From Robertmurraya massiliosenegalensis JC6 (GTDB lineage: Bacteria > Bacillota > Bacilli > Bacillales > Cytobacillaceae): a stretch of DNA of 64,000 nt. Shown here in pieces: positions 1-8,905 of this stretch (positions are counted from its first letter, which is position 1; every line of letters begins with the position of its first letter). The stretch is taken from NCBI RefSeq assembly GCF_000311725.1, contig NZ_HE978511.1, forward strand, positions 198,361 to 262,360. The letters run 5' to 3'. The notes beneath the pieces are model-generated. The model did no database searches. It was not told the DNA's origin and saw only the letters and a program-made list of their open reading frames with translations. The position numbers and the translations under genes are program-made.

Positions 1-887
1 CACGGGGTTTTAAGAAGATAGGCTTCCTTTTGTAAGCCTCCAGAATCTGTTAGAACCCCTTTTGCATCATGAACGAGAGCTAACATATCTAAGTAATTTA
101 ATGGCTCAATAAAGTGAAGATTGGTAAATTGCGTCTGTTGGATCTGATATTCTTTCATCCTATTTCTTGTCCTTGGATGAATGGGAATAACAATTTTTTC
201 CCCCGTCCTATTTAATGTATTGAGTAATTGTGTTAATTGCTGGCCATCTGCCGTATTCTCTGCTCGGTGAATCGTTGCAGCAAAATAATTACCTTTCTCT
301 AAATCAAGTTTTGTACATACTGATGAATGCTCAATGGCGACTGGTAAGAAGAAGTTGACCGTATCACACATAATATCCCCTGTTTGAAATACTCCATTAA
401 CGATTCCTTCCTTTTCTAAATGCTTTACCGCTGTTTCTGTTGGACAGAACAAGAGCGTTGAAAGATGATCGGTTAAGATCCGGTTTTGTTCTTCTGGCAT
501 CCTTTTATTAAAACTACGCAAACCAGCCTCAACATGAGCGATAGGAATGTGTAACTTTGCTGCAGCCAAAGCACCTGCTAATGTGGAATTCGTGTCACCA
601 TACACCAACACCATTTCAGGTTGTTCCTTGAGCATAATTTCTTCCAGCTCCATTAGCATTTTCCCCGTCTGTTTCCCATGAGAGTGTGAACCAACTGCTA
701 AATGATAATCAGGTTGTGGAATTTTTAATTGCTCAAAGAAAATATCTGACATGGAAGGATCATAATGTTGCCCAGTGTGAACGAGCATTTCTTGCACGTT
801 GTCTTCCTTCACAAATTCTTTTGACATCATACATGCTTTTATAAATTGCGGTCTCGCGCCTATTATTGTTAAAATTTTCAATTTCAT
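1..887 (-). CDS. wecB: UDP-N-acetylglucosamine 2-epimerase (partial, cut by window start)
   Basis: The frame is open from an ATG at 887 to the first base of the window, so about 295 N-terminal residues are present and the C-terminus is outside. It starts MKLKILTIIGARPQFIKA, the typical nucleotide-binding start of non-hydrolysing WecB/MnaA epimerases. It also shows VYGDTNSTLA, HVEAGLRS and, near the edge, a TDSGG motif. This family interconverts UDP-GlcNAc and UDP-ManNAc in the cytoplasm, feeding wall, teichoic or spore-surface glycans. The SD AGAGGAG lies before the ATG. Together with the nearby dehydrogenase, aminotransferase and glycosyltransferases it suggests a polysaccharide cluster extending left of the window. 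Confidence 0.9.
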   Translation of the reverse strand, partial: MKLKILTIIGARPQFIKACMMSKEFVKEDNVQEMLVHTGQHYDPSMSDIFFEQLKIPQPDYHLAVGSHSHGKQTGKMLMELEEIMLKEQPEMVLVYGDTNSTLAGALAAAKLHIPIAHVEAGLRSFNKRMPEEQNRILTDHLSTLLFCPTETAVKHLEKEGIVNGVFQTGDIMCDTVNFFLPVAIEHSSVCTKLDLEKGNYFAATIHRAENTADGQQLTQLLNTLNRTGEKIVIPIHPRTRNRMKEYQIQQTQFTNLHFIEPLNYLDMLALVHDAKGVLTDSGGLQKEAYLLKTP

Positions 888-1012
888 TCAACTCCTCTGT
901 AATTTCTTCATACACAAGTATGGATCATCTAGAAACAATCTTCTTAGCTTGATCATATGAATACATTACAGAGCTTGATTGTGTCCATACTCTAATTTTG
1001 GTGGTGATTTCA

Positions 1013-2221
1013 ATGAAAAAAATTTGCATGATCGTGGCTGAGCATCCCTTTTTAGATTCTCGAATTTTTCGTAAAGAAGCAAAATCACTGCATGAAGCAG
1101 GTTATGAAGTAACGATGATTGTCCCACGTAAAAAAGGCTATTTATTTGATATAAACGGGCAACCTTTGACGGACAAATTTCTCGAACCAATTTTTGTGCA
1201 TGAAGGCATCAAAATGATAACGTATAGCTTTGAGAAATCCCGTCCTTTTCTTAATAAAGTGCTTGAAGATGAAAGCAAATGGGAAAAAGAAGCTTTCCCA
1301 AATCCGCTAACTACCCTTGCGATTCAAGAAAATGCTGATATTTATCATGCCCACGAATATTTATCCTTGTTCGCTGGAATTGGAATTAAACGATTAATGA
1401 AAAAAACGAAAGGAAAAGAAGTGAAACTCATTTATGACAGTCATGAATTAGTTCCCGATCCGTTAGATAAACGTTATTCAGATCCTGCCAAGAAAAAGTT
1501 AAAAGAAAAACTGCTCTTTATGCTAAAAGAAGTTGATCACATCATTACCGTCTCCGACTCGATTAAAAACTGGTATCAAAGAGAAATTCCTCAACTCCCG
1601 GTGGAAGTCATCTATAACACTCCACCTTTATCAGTACCAACAAGAAAAATAGCTAAAAACGGATTTACCATTTGCTATGAAGGAAGTATTGAAGCTCAAA
1701 AAGGGAATATCAAAAAAATTATCGGGATTTCTGAAATTTGCTCCAGAGCGATTAAAAATTTCCAATTTAAAATTATTGGCGGACCAAGATACGGCGAGTC
1801 CATTCATATTCCAAAATTTTTAAAGAACAAAATTAACATGACAGGATGGGTTGAATATCAAGATATTCAAAAACATATGACAGATGTGGATGTTGGCTGG
1901 ATTGATTTTGATGATTTAGCCAATTCATTGAATCGTTCCTATGCATTGCCTAATAAATTTTTTAGCTATTTAAATAATGGTGTTCCGATCTTAGTCAACA
2001 AGGCTCCTGAAATGGAAAGAGTCGTAAAACAACATCAATGCGGTCATGTCGTGGAAAAACCTCATGCAACAGCCAAAGATTTCGCAAATGCCATCATTTA
2101 TCTTTATCATCATAAATCGTTACTGGAAGAAATGAGAGAGAACGCTAGAACGATTATGGAGAATGTCTACAGCTGGGATCATATGAAAAAAAGATTACTG
2201 GCTGTCTATGCCAACCTTTGA
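1013..2221 (+). CDS. GT-B family glycosyltransferase (paralogue of the 6507-7724 protein)
   Basis: A protein of 402 residues from the ATG at 1013, chosen because the GGTGG ribosome binding site at 1000-1004 sits 8 bases before it. A TTG at 998 in the same frame is less likely. The protein has an N-terminal Rossmann-type half (MKKICMIVAEHPFLDSRIF), a central YDSHELVPDPL segment and a C-terminal donor-binding half with PNKFFSYLNNGVP, as in GT4-like enzymes. It is clearly paralogous along its length to the minus-strand protein at 6507-7724. It is the only plus-strand gene of the cluster and diverges from the epimerase gene. The sugar donor and acceptor cannot be told; a role in surface or spore glycan assembly is inferred from its neighbours. 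Confidence 0.85.
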   Translation: MKKICMIVAEHPFLDSRIFRKEAKSLHEAGYEVTMIVPRKKGYLFDINGQPLTDKFLEPIFVHEGIKMITYSFEKSRPFLNKVLEDESKWEKEAFPNPLTTLAIQENADIYHAHEYLSLFAGIGIKRLMKKTKGKEVKLIYDSHELVPDPLDKRYSDPAKKKLKEKLLFMLKEVDHIITVSDSIKNWYQREIPQLPVEVIYNTPPLSVPTRKIAKNGFTICYEGSIEAQKGNIKKIIGISEICSRAIKNFQFKIIGGPRYGESIHIPKFLKNKINMTGWVEYQDIQKHMTDVDVGWIDFDDLANSLNRSYALPNKFFSYLNNGVPILVNKAPEMERVVKQHQCGHVVEKPHATAKDFANAIIYLYHHKSLLEEMRENARTIMENVYSWDHMKKRLLAVYANL

Positions 2222-2241
2222 TCCAATTTCTTTTTAGAAGA

Positions 2242-2272
2242 GAAAACCTGCATTTTCTAAATGCAGGTTTTC
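2242..2272. terminator. Bidirectional hairpin between convergent genes
   Basis: A perfect 14-bp stem (2242-2255 with 2259-2272) with a 3-base loop lies between the end of the glycosyltransferase gene at 2221 and the end of the small gene at 2285. The stem ends are A/T-rich, so it could serve both strands. Confidence 0.75.
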
Positions 2273-2284
2273 GAAAAATAATTG

Positions 2285-2497
2285 TTATGCGGCTGTAGCT
2301 GGGATTCTAACATAGACGATCGCAGAGAGTGGAATAGCAGAAGTTAAACTCGGAGTATAACTAGTCGTTTCAACAACAAGGGCAAGTTCTCCTGATACAG
2401 AAGCCAGTACACCTTCAACCACTCTGTCAGCTACTCCAATTTCCACCATCGTACCTACACGTCTTGCTAGTTCAGCAGAGAATAACGCTTGAAACAT
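2285..2497 (-). CDS. Small barrel-like protein, possible spore-surface protein (DUF2642-like)
   Basis: A 70-residue protein with ATG at 2497 and SD AAGGAGTG. It is almost all beta-strand-like, with the pattern V-EGVLASVSGELALVV and then IPLSAIVYVRI. This resembles the C-terminal half of the 112-residue protein encoded just upstream (GTLIAVQRDYVVVV, LIPLSQIQTV). Such short Sm/SH3-like barrels occur in Bacillus DUF2642 and spore-coat or crust proteins. No catalytic residues or membrane segments are visible. The gene is 15 bases downstream of its larger partner, so the two are probably co-transcribed. The spore-surface assignment is an inference from the fold pattern and the glycosyltransferase neighbours. 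Confidence 0.55.
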   Translation of the reverse strand: MFQALFSAELARRVGTMVEIGVADRVVEGVLASVSGELALVVETTSYTPSLTSAIPLSAIVYVRIPATAA

Positions 2498-2512
2498 GAT
2501 ATCACTCCTTTC

Positions 2513-2851
2513 TTACATTTCTGTAACTGTTTGAATTTGAGAAAGTGGAATCAATACAAGGGAGCCATCACTCTCTACTACAACAACATAATCTCTCTGT
2601 ACCGCAATAAGCGTTCCAGTGATTGGTTCTAGAGGGGTAGAAATCGTTACTTGCTCATTTAAGAGATTGGTTAAGAAGGCACGCAATGTTTGGCGATTTT
2701 TTGAAGGGAAAAGCGAAGATCCCAAATTTCCAACTACCTCCTCAACGTTTTGCGCAACTTGTTCTGCTGGTGTAATGAGATTCACATTAACTGCTTGTGA
2801 AAGTAATTGAAGATTATTTAAAAACATCTGACGAAGAATATCATTATTCAA
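2513..2851 (-). CDS. Small DUF2642-like protein, possible spore-surface protein
   Basis: A 112-residue protein starting at a TTG at 2851, preceded by GGAGG with 8-base spacing; no better ATG is in frame. Residues 1-65 are predicted helical (SLFPSKNRQTLRAFLTNLLN). The rest is a small beta barrel with V-ISTPLEPITGTLIAVQRDYVVVV and LVLIPLSQIQTV, the layout of DUF2642 family proteins. It pairs with the 70-residue protein downstream and lies at the end of the glycan cluster. A role as glycosylated spore or exosporium component is plausible but not demonstrated. The 130-base gap upstream may hold its own promoter. Confidence 0.6.
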   Translation of the reverse strand: MNNDILRQMFLNNLQLLSQAVNVNLITPAEQVAQNVEEVVGNLGSSLFPSKNRQTLRAFLTNLLNEQVTISTPLEPITGTLIAVQRDYVVVVESDGSLVLIPLSQIQTVTEM

Positions 2852-2983
2852 TTACATTTCCTCCTTTCTTTCTATCATGAGTGCTTTTTTGCCGCTCCCA
2901 TTAATATCATACGAAAACGATTTTATTTGGTATCCGCATTTGCATCTATTTTGGCGAGTTTGTACATTTTCCGCAGAAGTCTA

Positions 2984-4075
2984 TTAAATAAATTTTTTAA
3001 TACTAGCAATGATCTTATTCTGGTTTTCTAGCGTTAAAAATGGACAGATTGGTAGGGCTAATATTCTTGTTGCCACTTGTTCAGTAATGGGAAAATCGCC
3101 CTCTTTATAATCCAATTCATAGAAAGCTTCCTGTAAATGAAGAGGGATCGGATAATAAACAGCACTAGAGATCCCTTCTGCCTTCAAGTGCTCTGCAAGT
3201 TCATCACGTTCATCAATTTCAATACAATATTGATGAAAAGTATGCTCCCTACTCTCGATCGCAGCAGGTGTCTTCAACCAATTAGCCAACTCGTTCGTAT
3301 ACCGTTTCGCTACTTCTTTTCTATTATGCAAAAAAACATCTAAATGCTTTAGTTTAAGCAGTAAAATCGCCGCTTGAATTTCATCTAAACGACTATTAAT
3401 TCCGATACAGGTGTGGATATATTTTTGCCTGCTACCATGATTTCTTAAAGAAAGAAGCTTTTGATATAATTTTCTATCATTGGTTACAACCATTCCGCCA
3501 TCCCCATACGCACCTAAGTTTTTGGAGGGGAAGAAAGAAAGACACCCAATATCTCCGAGTGCTCCTACCCTTCGTCCTTTGTACTCGCTACCGATTGCCT
3601 GACATGCATCTTCAATAATCTTTAAATCGAACTCATTTGCAATCTCTTGAATTTCGTCCATTTTAGCTGCTCGTCCAAAAAGATGCACGACGATTATGGC
3701 CTTTGTTTTGGATGTGATTTTTTCTCTAATTTTGCGCGGATCGATATTATAGCTGTCCTCTTCGATATCTACAAATACTGGTTTTGCTCCTACTTGTGAA
3801 ATCACCTCACCCGTTGCAAAAAAAGTGAATGGTGTCGTAATCACCTCATCGCCCTGACCAATATTGAGTGCCTTCAATGCCAAATAAAGGGCATCTGTTC
3901 CATTGCCAACCCCTATGGCAAAAGTCGAATTCACATAAGAAGCAATTTGCTTTTCCAATTCTTCGCCCTTGCTTCCTAAAATATACTGACCACTTTCTAA
4001 AACCTCATTAATAGCCTTTAAAATCGGTTTTCGCAATATATTCATTTCTGCCTTTAAATCTACCATTGGAATCAT
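2984..4075 (-). CDS. DegT/DnrJ/EryC1/StrS-family sugar aminotransferase
   Basis: A PLP-dependent enzyme of 363 residues, the usual length for the family. The PLP lysine is Lys185 in FFPSKNLGAYGDGG. VGNGTDALYLAL near residue 56 and EDACQAIGSEY near 155 form the cofactor pocket. These enzymes transfer an amino group from glutamate to a keto-sugar nucleotide. With a UDP-sugar dehydrogenase directly upstream (14-base gap) and a WecB-type epimerase nearby, a WbpE-like step towards an amino-uronic acid such as a diacetamido mannuronate is plausible. The WbpB and WbpD partners are not in the window. SD GGAGGG precedes the ATG. Confidence 0.9.
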   Translation of the reverse strand: MIPMVDLKAEMNILRKPILKAINEVLESGQYILGSKGEELEKQIASYVNSTFAIGVGNGTDALYLALKALNIGQGDEVITTPFTFFATGEVISQVGAKPVFVDIEEDSYNIDPRKIREKITSKTKAIIVVHLFGRAAKMDEIQEIANEFDLKIIEDACQAIGSEYKGRRVGALGDIGCLSFFPSKNLGAYGDGGMVVTNDRKLYQKLLSLRNHGSRQKYIHTCIGINSRLDEIQAAILLLKLKHLDVFLHNRKEVAKRYTNELANWLKTPAAIESREHTFHQYCIEIDERDELAEHLKAEGISSAVYYPIPLHLQEAFYELDYKEGDFPITEQVATRILALPICPFLTLENQNKIIASIKKFI

Positions 4076-4089
4076 ATCATCACCCTCCT

Positions 4090-5388
4090 CTATTCGATCC
4101 CAATTCCGATATACTTCATGCCAAGTGCAGAGATTTCCTCTTTGTTTAAGACATTTCTACCATCTAGAACGACTTTGCATTTTGGGAAAATGGAAAAATC
4201 CAAAGTTCGATATGGTTCATGATAGGCTTGCATAATCACTCCATCTATTTGCTCGGTCATCTCATCTGAAAAAGATAGAGGAGTAACACCATATTTTGCA
4301 ATTTCCTCTTTGGAAAACTGAGGATCGTTAATCCACACACTCGCTCCTCTTTGTGCCAGTTGTTCCAACAGTAATAGTGTAGTAGATTTCGTCACTTCTT
4401 TCACATTTTCTCGAAACGACAAACCTAAAATGAGGATGTTTCTTCCACTTAATGACCCGAACTCACGCTCTAGTTTATCTATGGCGTACTCTGACATGGC
4501 GTCATTTATTGTACGAGCTAATGTCGTTAGACCTTTGGGGAGCCCTTTGTTAATAAAGAAAAATGGATAGATGGGAATGCAATGTCCACCAACACCTATT
4601 CCTGGTTTATGCAAATGGGAAAATGGTTGACTGTTACTCGCTTGAACTACTTCATCCATTGCAACGCCTTTCATACTCGCAAACTTAGCCAGTTCGTTTA
4701 CGAGAGCAATGTTTACATCACGATAAACACATTCTGCTACCTTTGAAAACTCCGCTGTTTCTAATGAAGAAACAGGCATTGTTTCGCATTTCATCGCCTT
4801 TTTATAAAAAGAAACTGCTCTCTGAAGACTTTCAATGTTAATGGCACCGATAACCTTAGGGTAATTCGCCAAGTCCTCAACAATCCGATTGGAATATACT
4901 CGTTCTGGACTATAAACAAGGTGAAAGTCCTCTCCTGCTACTAATCCTGATATCTCCTCAATCTTTTTTCCAAAGCGATTTCTCGTATCTCCTACCGGTA
5001 CCGTCGTTTCAAAAATGACCATTGTCCCTTTTTGAATGGCTTTTGCAATTTCATTTACAGCTAAATCCATATAACGATAATCCGTCTCATTGTTTTGATC
5101 AATTAATACAGGTACGATGACCATCACAACATCTGCTTGTTTAACGGCCTCAACTGTTTGATAGGTCGCATATAGACGCTTAGTTTCATACGCTCTTTTA
5201 ACCATTTCTTCCAATCCTGGCTCATTTTTAACATGTGACTTTCCCTCATTAACAAGAGAAACAACACTAGGGTTAATATCGGCTCCGATTACACGATAGC
5301 CGTTATTAGCGATTACCGCAGCCAGTGCTAGTCCAATCTTACCCAATCCAACGACTGCTACATTTTTGTCCTCTATTTTCCTTTCCAT
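4090..5388 (-). CDS. UDP-sugar (GlcNAc/ManNAc-type) 6-dehydrogenase
   Basis: A nucleotide-sugar dehydrogenase of 432 residues. It has the N-terminal Rossmann fingerprint VVGLGKIGLALA, the substrate-binding segment around TTVPVGDTRN, and the catalytic cysteine Cys270 in GIGVGGHCIPIYP. It oxidises a UDP-hexose C6 hydroxyl twice using NAD to give a uronic acid. The GGHC(I)P form is seen in WecC/WbpA-type and related Bacillus enzymes; the exact sugar is not determinable here. It is translated before the aminotransferase in the same operon. Confidence 0.88.
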   Translation of the reverse strand: MERKIEDKNVAVVGLGKIGLALAAVIANNGYRVIGADINPSVVSLVNEGKSHVKNEPGLEEMVKRAYETKRLYATYQTVEAVKQADVVMVIVPVLIDQNNETDYRYMDLAVNEIAKAIQKGTMVIFETTVPVGDTRNRFGKKIEEISGLVAGEDFHLVYSPERVYSNRIVEDLANYPKVIGAINIESLQRAVSFYKKAMKCETMPVSSLETAEFSKVAECVYRDVNIALVNELAKFASMKGVAMDEVVQASNSQPFSHLHKPGIGVGGHCIPIYPFFFINKGLPKGLTTLARTINDAMSEYAIDKLEREFGSLSGRNILILGLSFRENVKEVTKSTTLLLLEQLAQRGASVWINDPQFSKEEIAKYGVTPLSFSDEMTEQIDGVIMQAYHEPYRTLDFSIFPKCKVVLDGRNVLNKEEISALGMKYIGIGIE

Positions 5389-5486
5389 AGCACAACCTCT
5401 CTTCTATAATTACCTTCCTTTTACCGTATGAAAGGGAGAAGAGAAATGTATGGACGATTGGAAGAGAATAAAAAAATAGACTTTTT

Positions 5487-6491
5487 TTAGAATAATTTTT
5501 TATAGATATTTATATATTGATTTGCAACTACTTCAGGACTATGCGTATGTTCTACATATCGCCTCCCTTGCATTCCTAGATCTTTCCATTTATTCGGACT
5601 GTTCAATAAATCTTTGAGTACCTTTTTGATGTTTCCAGGATCAGCGTTGACAATGGGGAGTCCTGGAGGATATTTATTGCTGACATCTTTCCTTAAATAG
5701 CAAATAACCGGTTTTCCATACGCCATTGCTTCAGTACTCACATAACCGTATGCTCCAATTCTTAGTTGATCGATGACAATATCAGCCTTCGAAAGCCATT
5801 CTTTCGTTTGTTCATATGTCATTCCTTCAATTAATTGAAATTGGAAGGGTACACCTTCACGTTGTAATTGATTGACCGCTTTAACAATCTGCTCAGTTCC
5901 TTTAAGATCTCGTCTTGTTGGTGCATGTACCAGGAGTGGAACTTTCTTTGCTTCTGGATATACGGGTTGAATTCGACTAATGTCTAATGTATGGGGAATG
6001 ATGTGGATTTCCTTATAATATGGTTGAATATAAGGGTATAATTCATAATCTTGGATAAATGCGTGGTCAATATAGTTGGAAAGAACTTGTAAGTTTTGGC
6101 GAATTTTTTTCTCTGTCCATTCAGGCTTTACACGAATATGAGGATTCAGTTTTCTCGCAACGGCAAAGATACGCACATCTGAACCATGATGATGCATAAC
6201 CATTTTCTTTCCCGCTCTTTTAATGGTTTCTAAATCCCTTTTATCTGGGAAAAAGCTCTCTCCAAAATGAAAATGGAAAATATCGTATTCGGCAATCGCC
6301 TCGTTTAAAAACTCAGATAGTTTTTGTTCTCTTTCGTGCTTTGATAAATTCTCTAAATTCAAGCATAGATCTGGTTCAAATTGATAATGATTACTTGTAA
6401 AATGACAAGCTGTTGCATCAATCCCCTGCTTTTTTAGCGCATGACATAAGTCGATCATCGGCGATCCATAGGGTACATGTAACACTTTCAA
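5487..6491 (-). CDS. Glycosyltransferase, group 1 (GT-B)
   Basis: A 334-residue glycosyltransferase with TTG start at 6491; AAAGGA lies 10 bases upstream. The N-terminal domain contains DIFHFHFGESFF and VMHHHGSDVRIF. The C-terminal domain contains LVHAPTRRDLKGTEQI and IGAYGYVSTEAMAYGKPVIC, the family's donor-binding and EX7E-like region. It is shorter than, and not obviously paralogous to, the two 400-residue enzymes nearby. It lies 15 bases after the upstream glycosyltransferase gene. Its acceptor is unknown. Confidence 0.82.
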   Translation of the reverse strand: MKVLHVPYGSPMIDLCHALKKQGIDATACHFTSNHYQFEPDLCLNLENLSKHEREQKLSEFLNEAIAEYDIFHFHFGESFFPDKRDLETIKRAGKKMVMHHHGSDVRIFAVARKLNPHIRVKPEWTEKKIRQNLQVLSNYIDHAFIQDYELYPYIQPYYKEIHIIPHTLDISRIQPVYPEAKKVPLLVHAPTRRDLKGTEQIVKAVNQLQREGVPFQFQLIEGMTYEQTKEWLSKADIVIDQLRIGAYGYVSTEAMAYGKPVICYLRKDVSNKYPPGLPIVNADPGNIKKVLKDLLNSPNKWKDLGMQGRRYVEHTHSPEVVANQYINIYKKLF

Positions 6492-6506
6492 ACGATTTCA
6501 GTCCTT

Positions 6507-7724
6507 TCATATTTTAGTCATGATCCGATTGTAAAAATCAATCAGTTTTTGCTCCATTTTCTCCCAACAATAGCTTTCTTCCATTACTCTTCTAGCATTT
6601 GCGCTCATTTTTTTTACTAGTTCCTTGTTTTGAGTGAGATTGCGTATCGCATGGACGTAATCTTCTGGAGTAGCTTGATCCTTGGGGACTACAATCCCAC
6701 ACTGATGCTTTTCAATAAAGGTCTTCATCTCTAACGCATTATTCACTAATACCGGTACCCCGTTATTTAAATAACTGAAAAACTTATTTGGCATCGCATA
6801 TTGATTGTTTAAGGAATGTGTTAATTTTAAATCAATCCACCCTAAATGAGCGGATTTCATTTCTTGTGGGATTTCGCTAAAGTTCATCCACTCTTTGATT
6901 TCGAAATGGTTCTTGAGATGAGGGGGTACTACTAATTTTTTCTCATTTGCTCTTTTCCCACCAATGATTTTAAATCTTATGTCCATTTCTTTTTGTAAAG
7001 CTTCTACCATACCGATCATTTTTCTCCAATTTCCTCTTGTTTCGCTAATAAAACCTTCATGAATGATTGTAAACGGTGAAGTTAGTTCTTTCTCTCTATA
7101 CTCCCTCGCCAAAGGTGGAGAATTATAAATAATCTCAATGAACAAGTCAGGTTTTTTACGTAAATACCATGACTTAATCGATTCAGAGACGGTAATAATC
7201 CCATCTACTTCTTTGAGCATCTTTTTTAACATATCTTCCATGACCATGCGCATTCTCTGATTCATCGACTCAAGTGGATCAGGAAATAGCTCGTGACTAT
7301 CATAAATTAGTTTCACCTTTCGCCCGTTCTCCTGTAACGTTCGTTTAATTCCGACACCTGCATAAAAAGAGAGAAATTCATGGGCATGATAAATATCGGC
7401 ATTTTCTTCTACGCCTAATCTTGTAAGTTCATCTTGAAAACCATTGTGATGTCTAGAAGTGATCTGATCGTAATAGCTATAAATGAGTGGATAAGCTAAG
7501 CGCTCTGAGTAGGGGATAATTTTGATTCCATCATGATAAAAACTTTTAGAAGACGGAAGATCTTTTACCTTCTTGCCATTGATATCGAATAAATATCCAT
7601 TTACTTTTGGAACAATTAATGTGACCTCATAACCTTTTTTTTGTAAGCTTTTCGCTTCCTTCTCAAAAATTCTCACATCTAAAAAGGAATGCTCCGTCAC
7701 AAGAAAACAGACCTTTAGTTTCAT
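6507..7724 (-). CDS. GT-B family glycosyltransferase, first gene of the minus-strand glycan operon
   Basis: A protein of 405 residues with the same architecture as the plus-strand protein at 1013-2221. Both share the TEHSFLDVRIFEKEAKSL-type start, YLFDING, IYDSHEL-PDPL, ITVSESIKSWY and PNKFFSYLNNGVP. Conservation across the whole length points to an old duplication, now on opposite strands about 5 kb apart. SD AAGGAG precedes the ATG. Downstream come a second glycosyltransferase, the dehydrogenase and the aminotransferase, all with short gaps. It probably adds successive sugars in one repeat unit. Confidence 0.85.
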   Translation of the reverse strand: MKLKVCFLVTEHSFLDVRIFEKEAKSLQKKGYEVTLIVPKVNGYLFDINGKKVKDLPSSKSFYHDGIKIIPYSERLAYPLIYSYYDQITSRHHNGFQDELTRLGVEENADIYHAHEFLSFYAGVGIKRTLQENGRKVKLIYDSHELFPDPLESMNQRMRMVMEDMLKKMLKEVDGIITVSESIKSWYLRKKPDLFIEIIYNSPPLAREYREKELTSPFTIIHEGFISETRGNWRKMIGMVEALQKEMDIRFKIIGGKRANEKKLVVPPHLKNHFEIKEWMNFSEIPQEMKSAHLGWIDLKLTHSLNNQYAMPNKFFSYLNNGVPVLVNNALEMKTFIEKHQCGIVVPKDQATPEDYVHAIRNLTQNKELVKKMSANARRVMEESYCWEKMEQKLIDFYNRIMTKI

Positions 7725-7816
7725 TTGCTTTAACTCCTTCTCGAAGAATGTCTCTCATGTATTTTATGAAGAAAGAGACAAACTGTGCCAATTCAAAAGA
7801 GGCTAGCTTAATTGAA

Positions 7817-7862
7817 ATAAAAAAAGAGGAGCATCTATCATGAAATTAGAATACTCCTCTTT
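7817..7862 (-). terminator. Rho-independent terminator of the 117-aa membrane protein gene
   Basis: The arms AAAGAGGAG (7823-7831) and CTCCTCTTT (7854-7862) pair around a long loop. On the minus strand they are followed by a run of seven U. The right arm overlaps the stop codon of the upstream gene. Confidence 0.7.
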
Positions 7863-8205
7863 ATGAAGCGACGATCATTTTCAAAATGAAAGCAATCACA
7901 AATCCTATCATGAAAAAAAGAACAGAGCCCAATACGAAAGGGTTAACACTTAATGAACCAAATGTTCGTTTAAGCTTATAATTATTTTTTAATCCATGAT
8001 AACTGGTGGCTACACTCATTTCACTATAATTGGTAGGAAAGCCACCTGTACTCGAAAAGGAGATAAAAAAGAGAGTGAAAAATAAACCGACATAAAACAT
8101 CGAATCTAAAAGAAGAAGTTGAAACTTTTCAGCCAACAAATATGCGAATCCAAATTCCGCTACCATAACCAAAAATGTAAAAAGTCCTAACCTTAAACGT
8201 TTCAT
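7861..8205 (-). CDS. Small membrane protein of unknown function
   Basis: About 114 residues from ATG 8205; an earlier TTG at 8214 is too close to the GGAG site. Three hydrophobic segments are visible: near residues 5-25 (LGLFTFLVMVAEFGFAYLL), 33-52, and the C-terminus (LGSVLFFMIGFVIAFILKMI). Between the second and third is a polar loop rich in Ser/Thr/Tyr. I do not recognise the family. It stands alone, with its own terminator, between the glycan operon and metabolic genes. Confidence 0.7.
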   Translation of the reverse strand: MKRLRLGLFTFLVMVAEFGFAYLLAEKFQLLLLDSMFYVGLFFTLFFISFSSTGGFPTNYSEMSVATSYHGLKNNYKLKRTFGSLSVNPFVLGSVLFFMIGFVIAFILKMIVAS

Positions 8206-8290
8206 TTCGCACAACTCTCCTTAATCGATAGAATGCTAGTTTGTTAAGTTGAGTCCATTGCTGATATGTATTTTTATGAATAAAAAAATA

Positions 8291-8905
8291 TTATAACCTC
8301 TTTTTATACCCTTCTTCTAATCTTTGTTCAATATCTTCTACTGAGGACATTTTCGCATGATCAAAGATTATTTGCGCAGCTGATGGCATCGCTTGTTTAT
8401 CAGACCATGTATCTGGCTCCCATAGTCCTGAACGCATAAACGCTTTGGCACAATGAATATAGCATTCCTCTACTTCAACACGTATTCCAACTAGCGGTGT
8501 TTTTCCTCTGGCAGTTAGCTTTGCAAGTATGTCTGGATTTTTAATGATCGATGCCTTGCCATTAATTCTTAACGTTTCTCCAAGACCTGGGATGAAAAAG
8601 AGAAGTCCCACTTGAGGATTTTTGAGAATATTACTTAATGTATCTAATCTTTTATTTCCTGGTCTTTCAGGGAGAATTAAGGACTGCTTATTTTCGATAT
8701 AAATAAACCCTGGATGATCCCCTCTTGGTGACACATCACAAAAACCGTTTTCATCTGCAGTTGAAATGGTCAAAAAAGGAGACTTGGCAATAAAGTTTTG
8801 ACAGTGATGATCTAACTCCGATATGACCTTTTTCTTAACCAATTCGCTTGGAAAGCCGATCAGCTCTCGCAACTCTTCTTCAGTCGTAATGATATCTTTC
8901 ATCAT
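8291..8905 (-). CDS. FMN-dependent PPOX-fold (pyridoxamine-phosphate-oxidase-like) flavoprotein
   Basis: A 204-residue split-barrel protein. The segment FLTISTADENGFCDVSPRGDHPGFI followed by LPERPGNKRLDTLSNILKNPQVGLLFFIPG is the FMN-binding core of the MSMEG_1061-type PPOX subgroup. The C-terminal YIHCAKAFMRSGLWEPDTW is also typical. These proteins bind FMN or F420 and reduce small molecules; a precise substrate is unknown. The ATG follows the TPR gene's stop codon without a gap, so the two are translationally coupled. Two adjacent ATG codons (8905 and 8902) are possible starts. Confidence 0.82.
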   Translation of the reverse strand: MMKDIITTEEELRELIGFPSELVKKKVISELDHHCQNFIAKSPFLTISTADENGFCDVSPRGDHPGFIYIENKQSLILPERPGNKRLDTLSNILKNPQVGLLFFIPGLGETLRINGKASIIKNPDILAKLTARGKTPLVGIRVEVEECYIHCAKAFMRSGLWEPDTWSDKQAMPSAAQIIFDHAKMSSVEDIEQRLEEGYKKRL

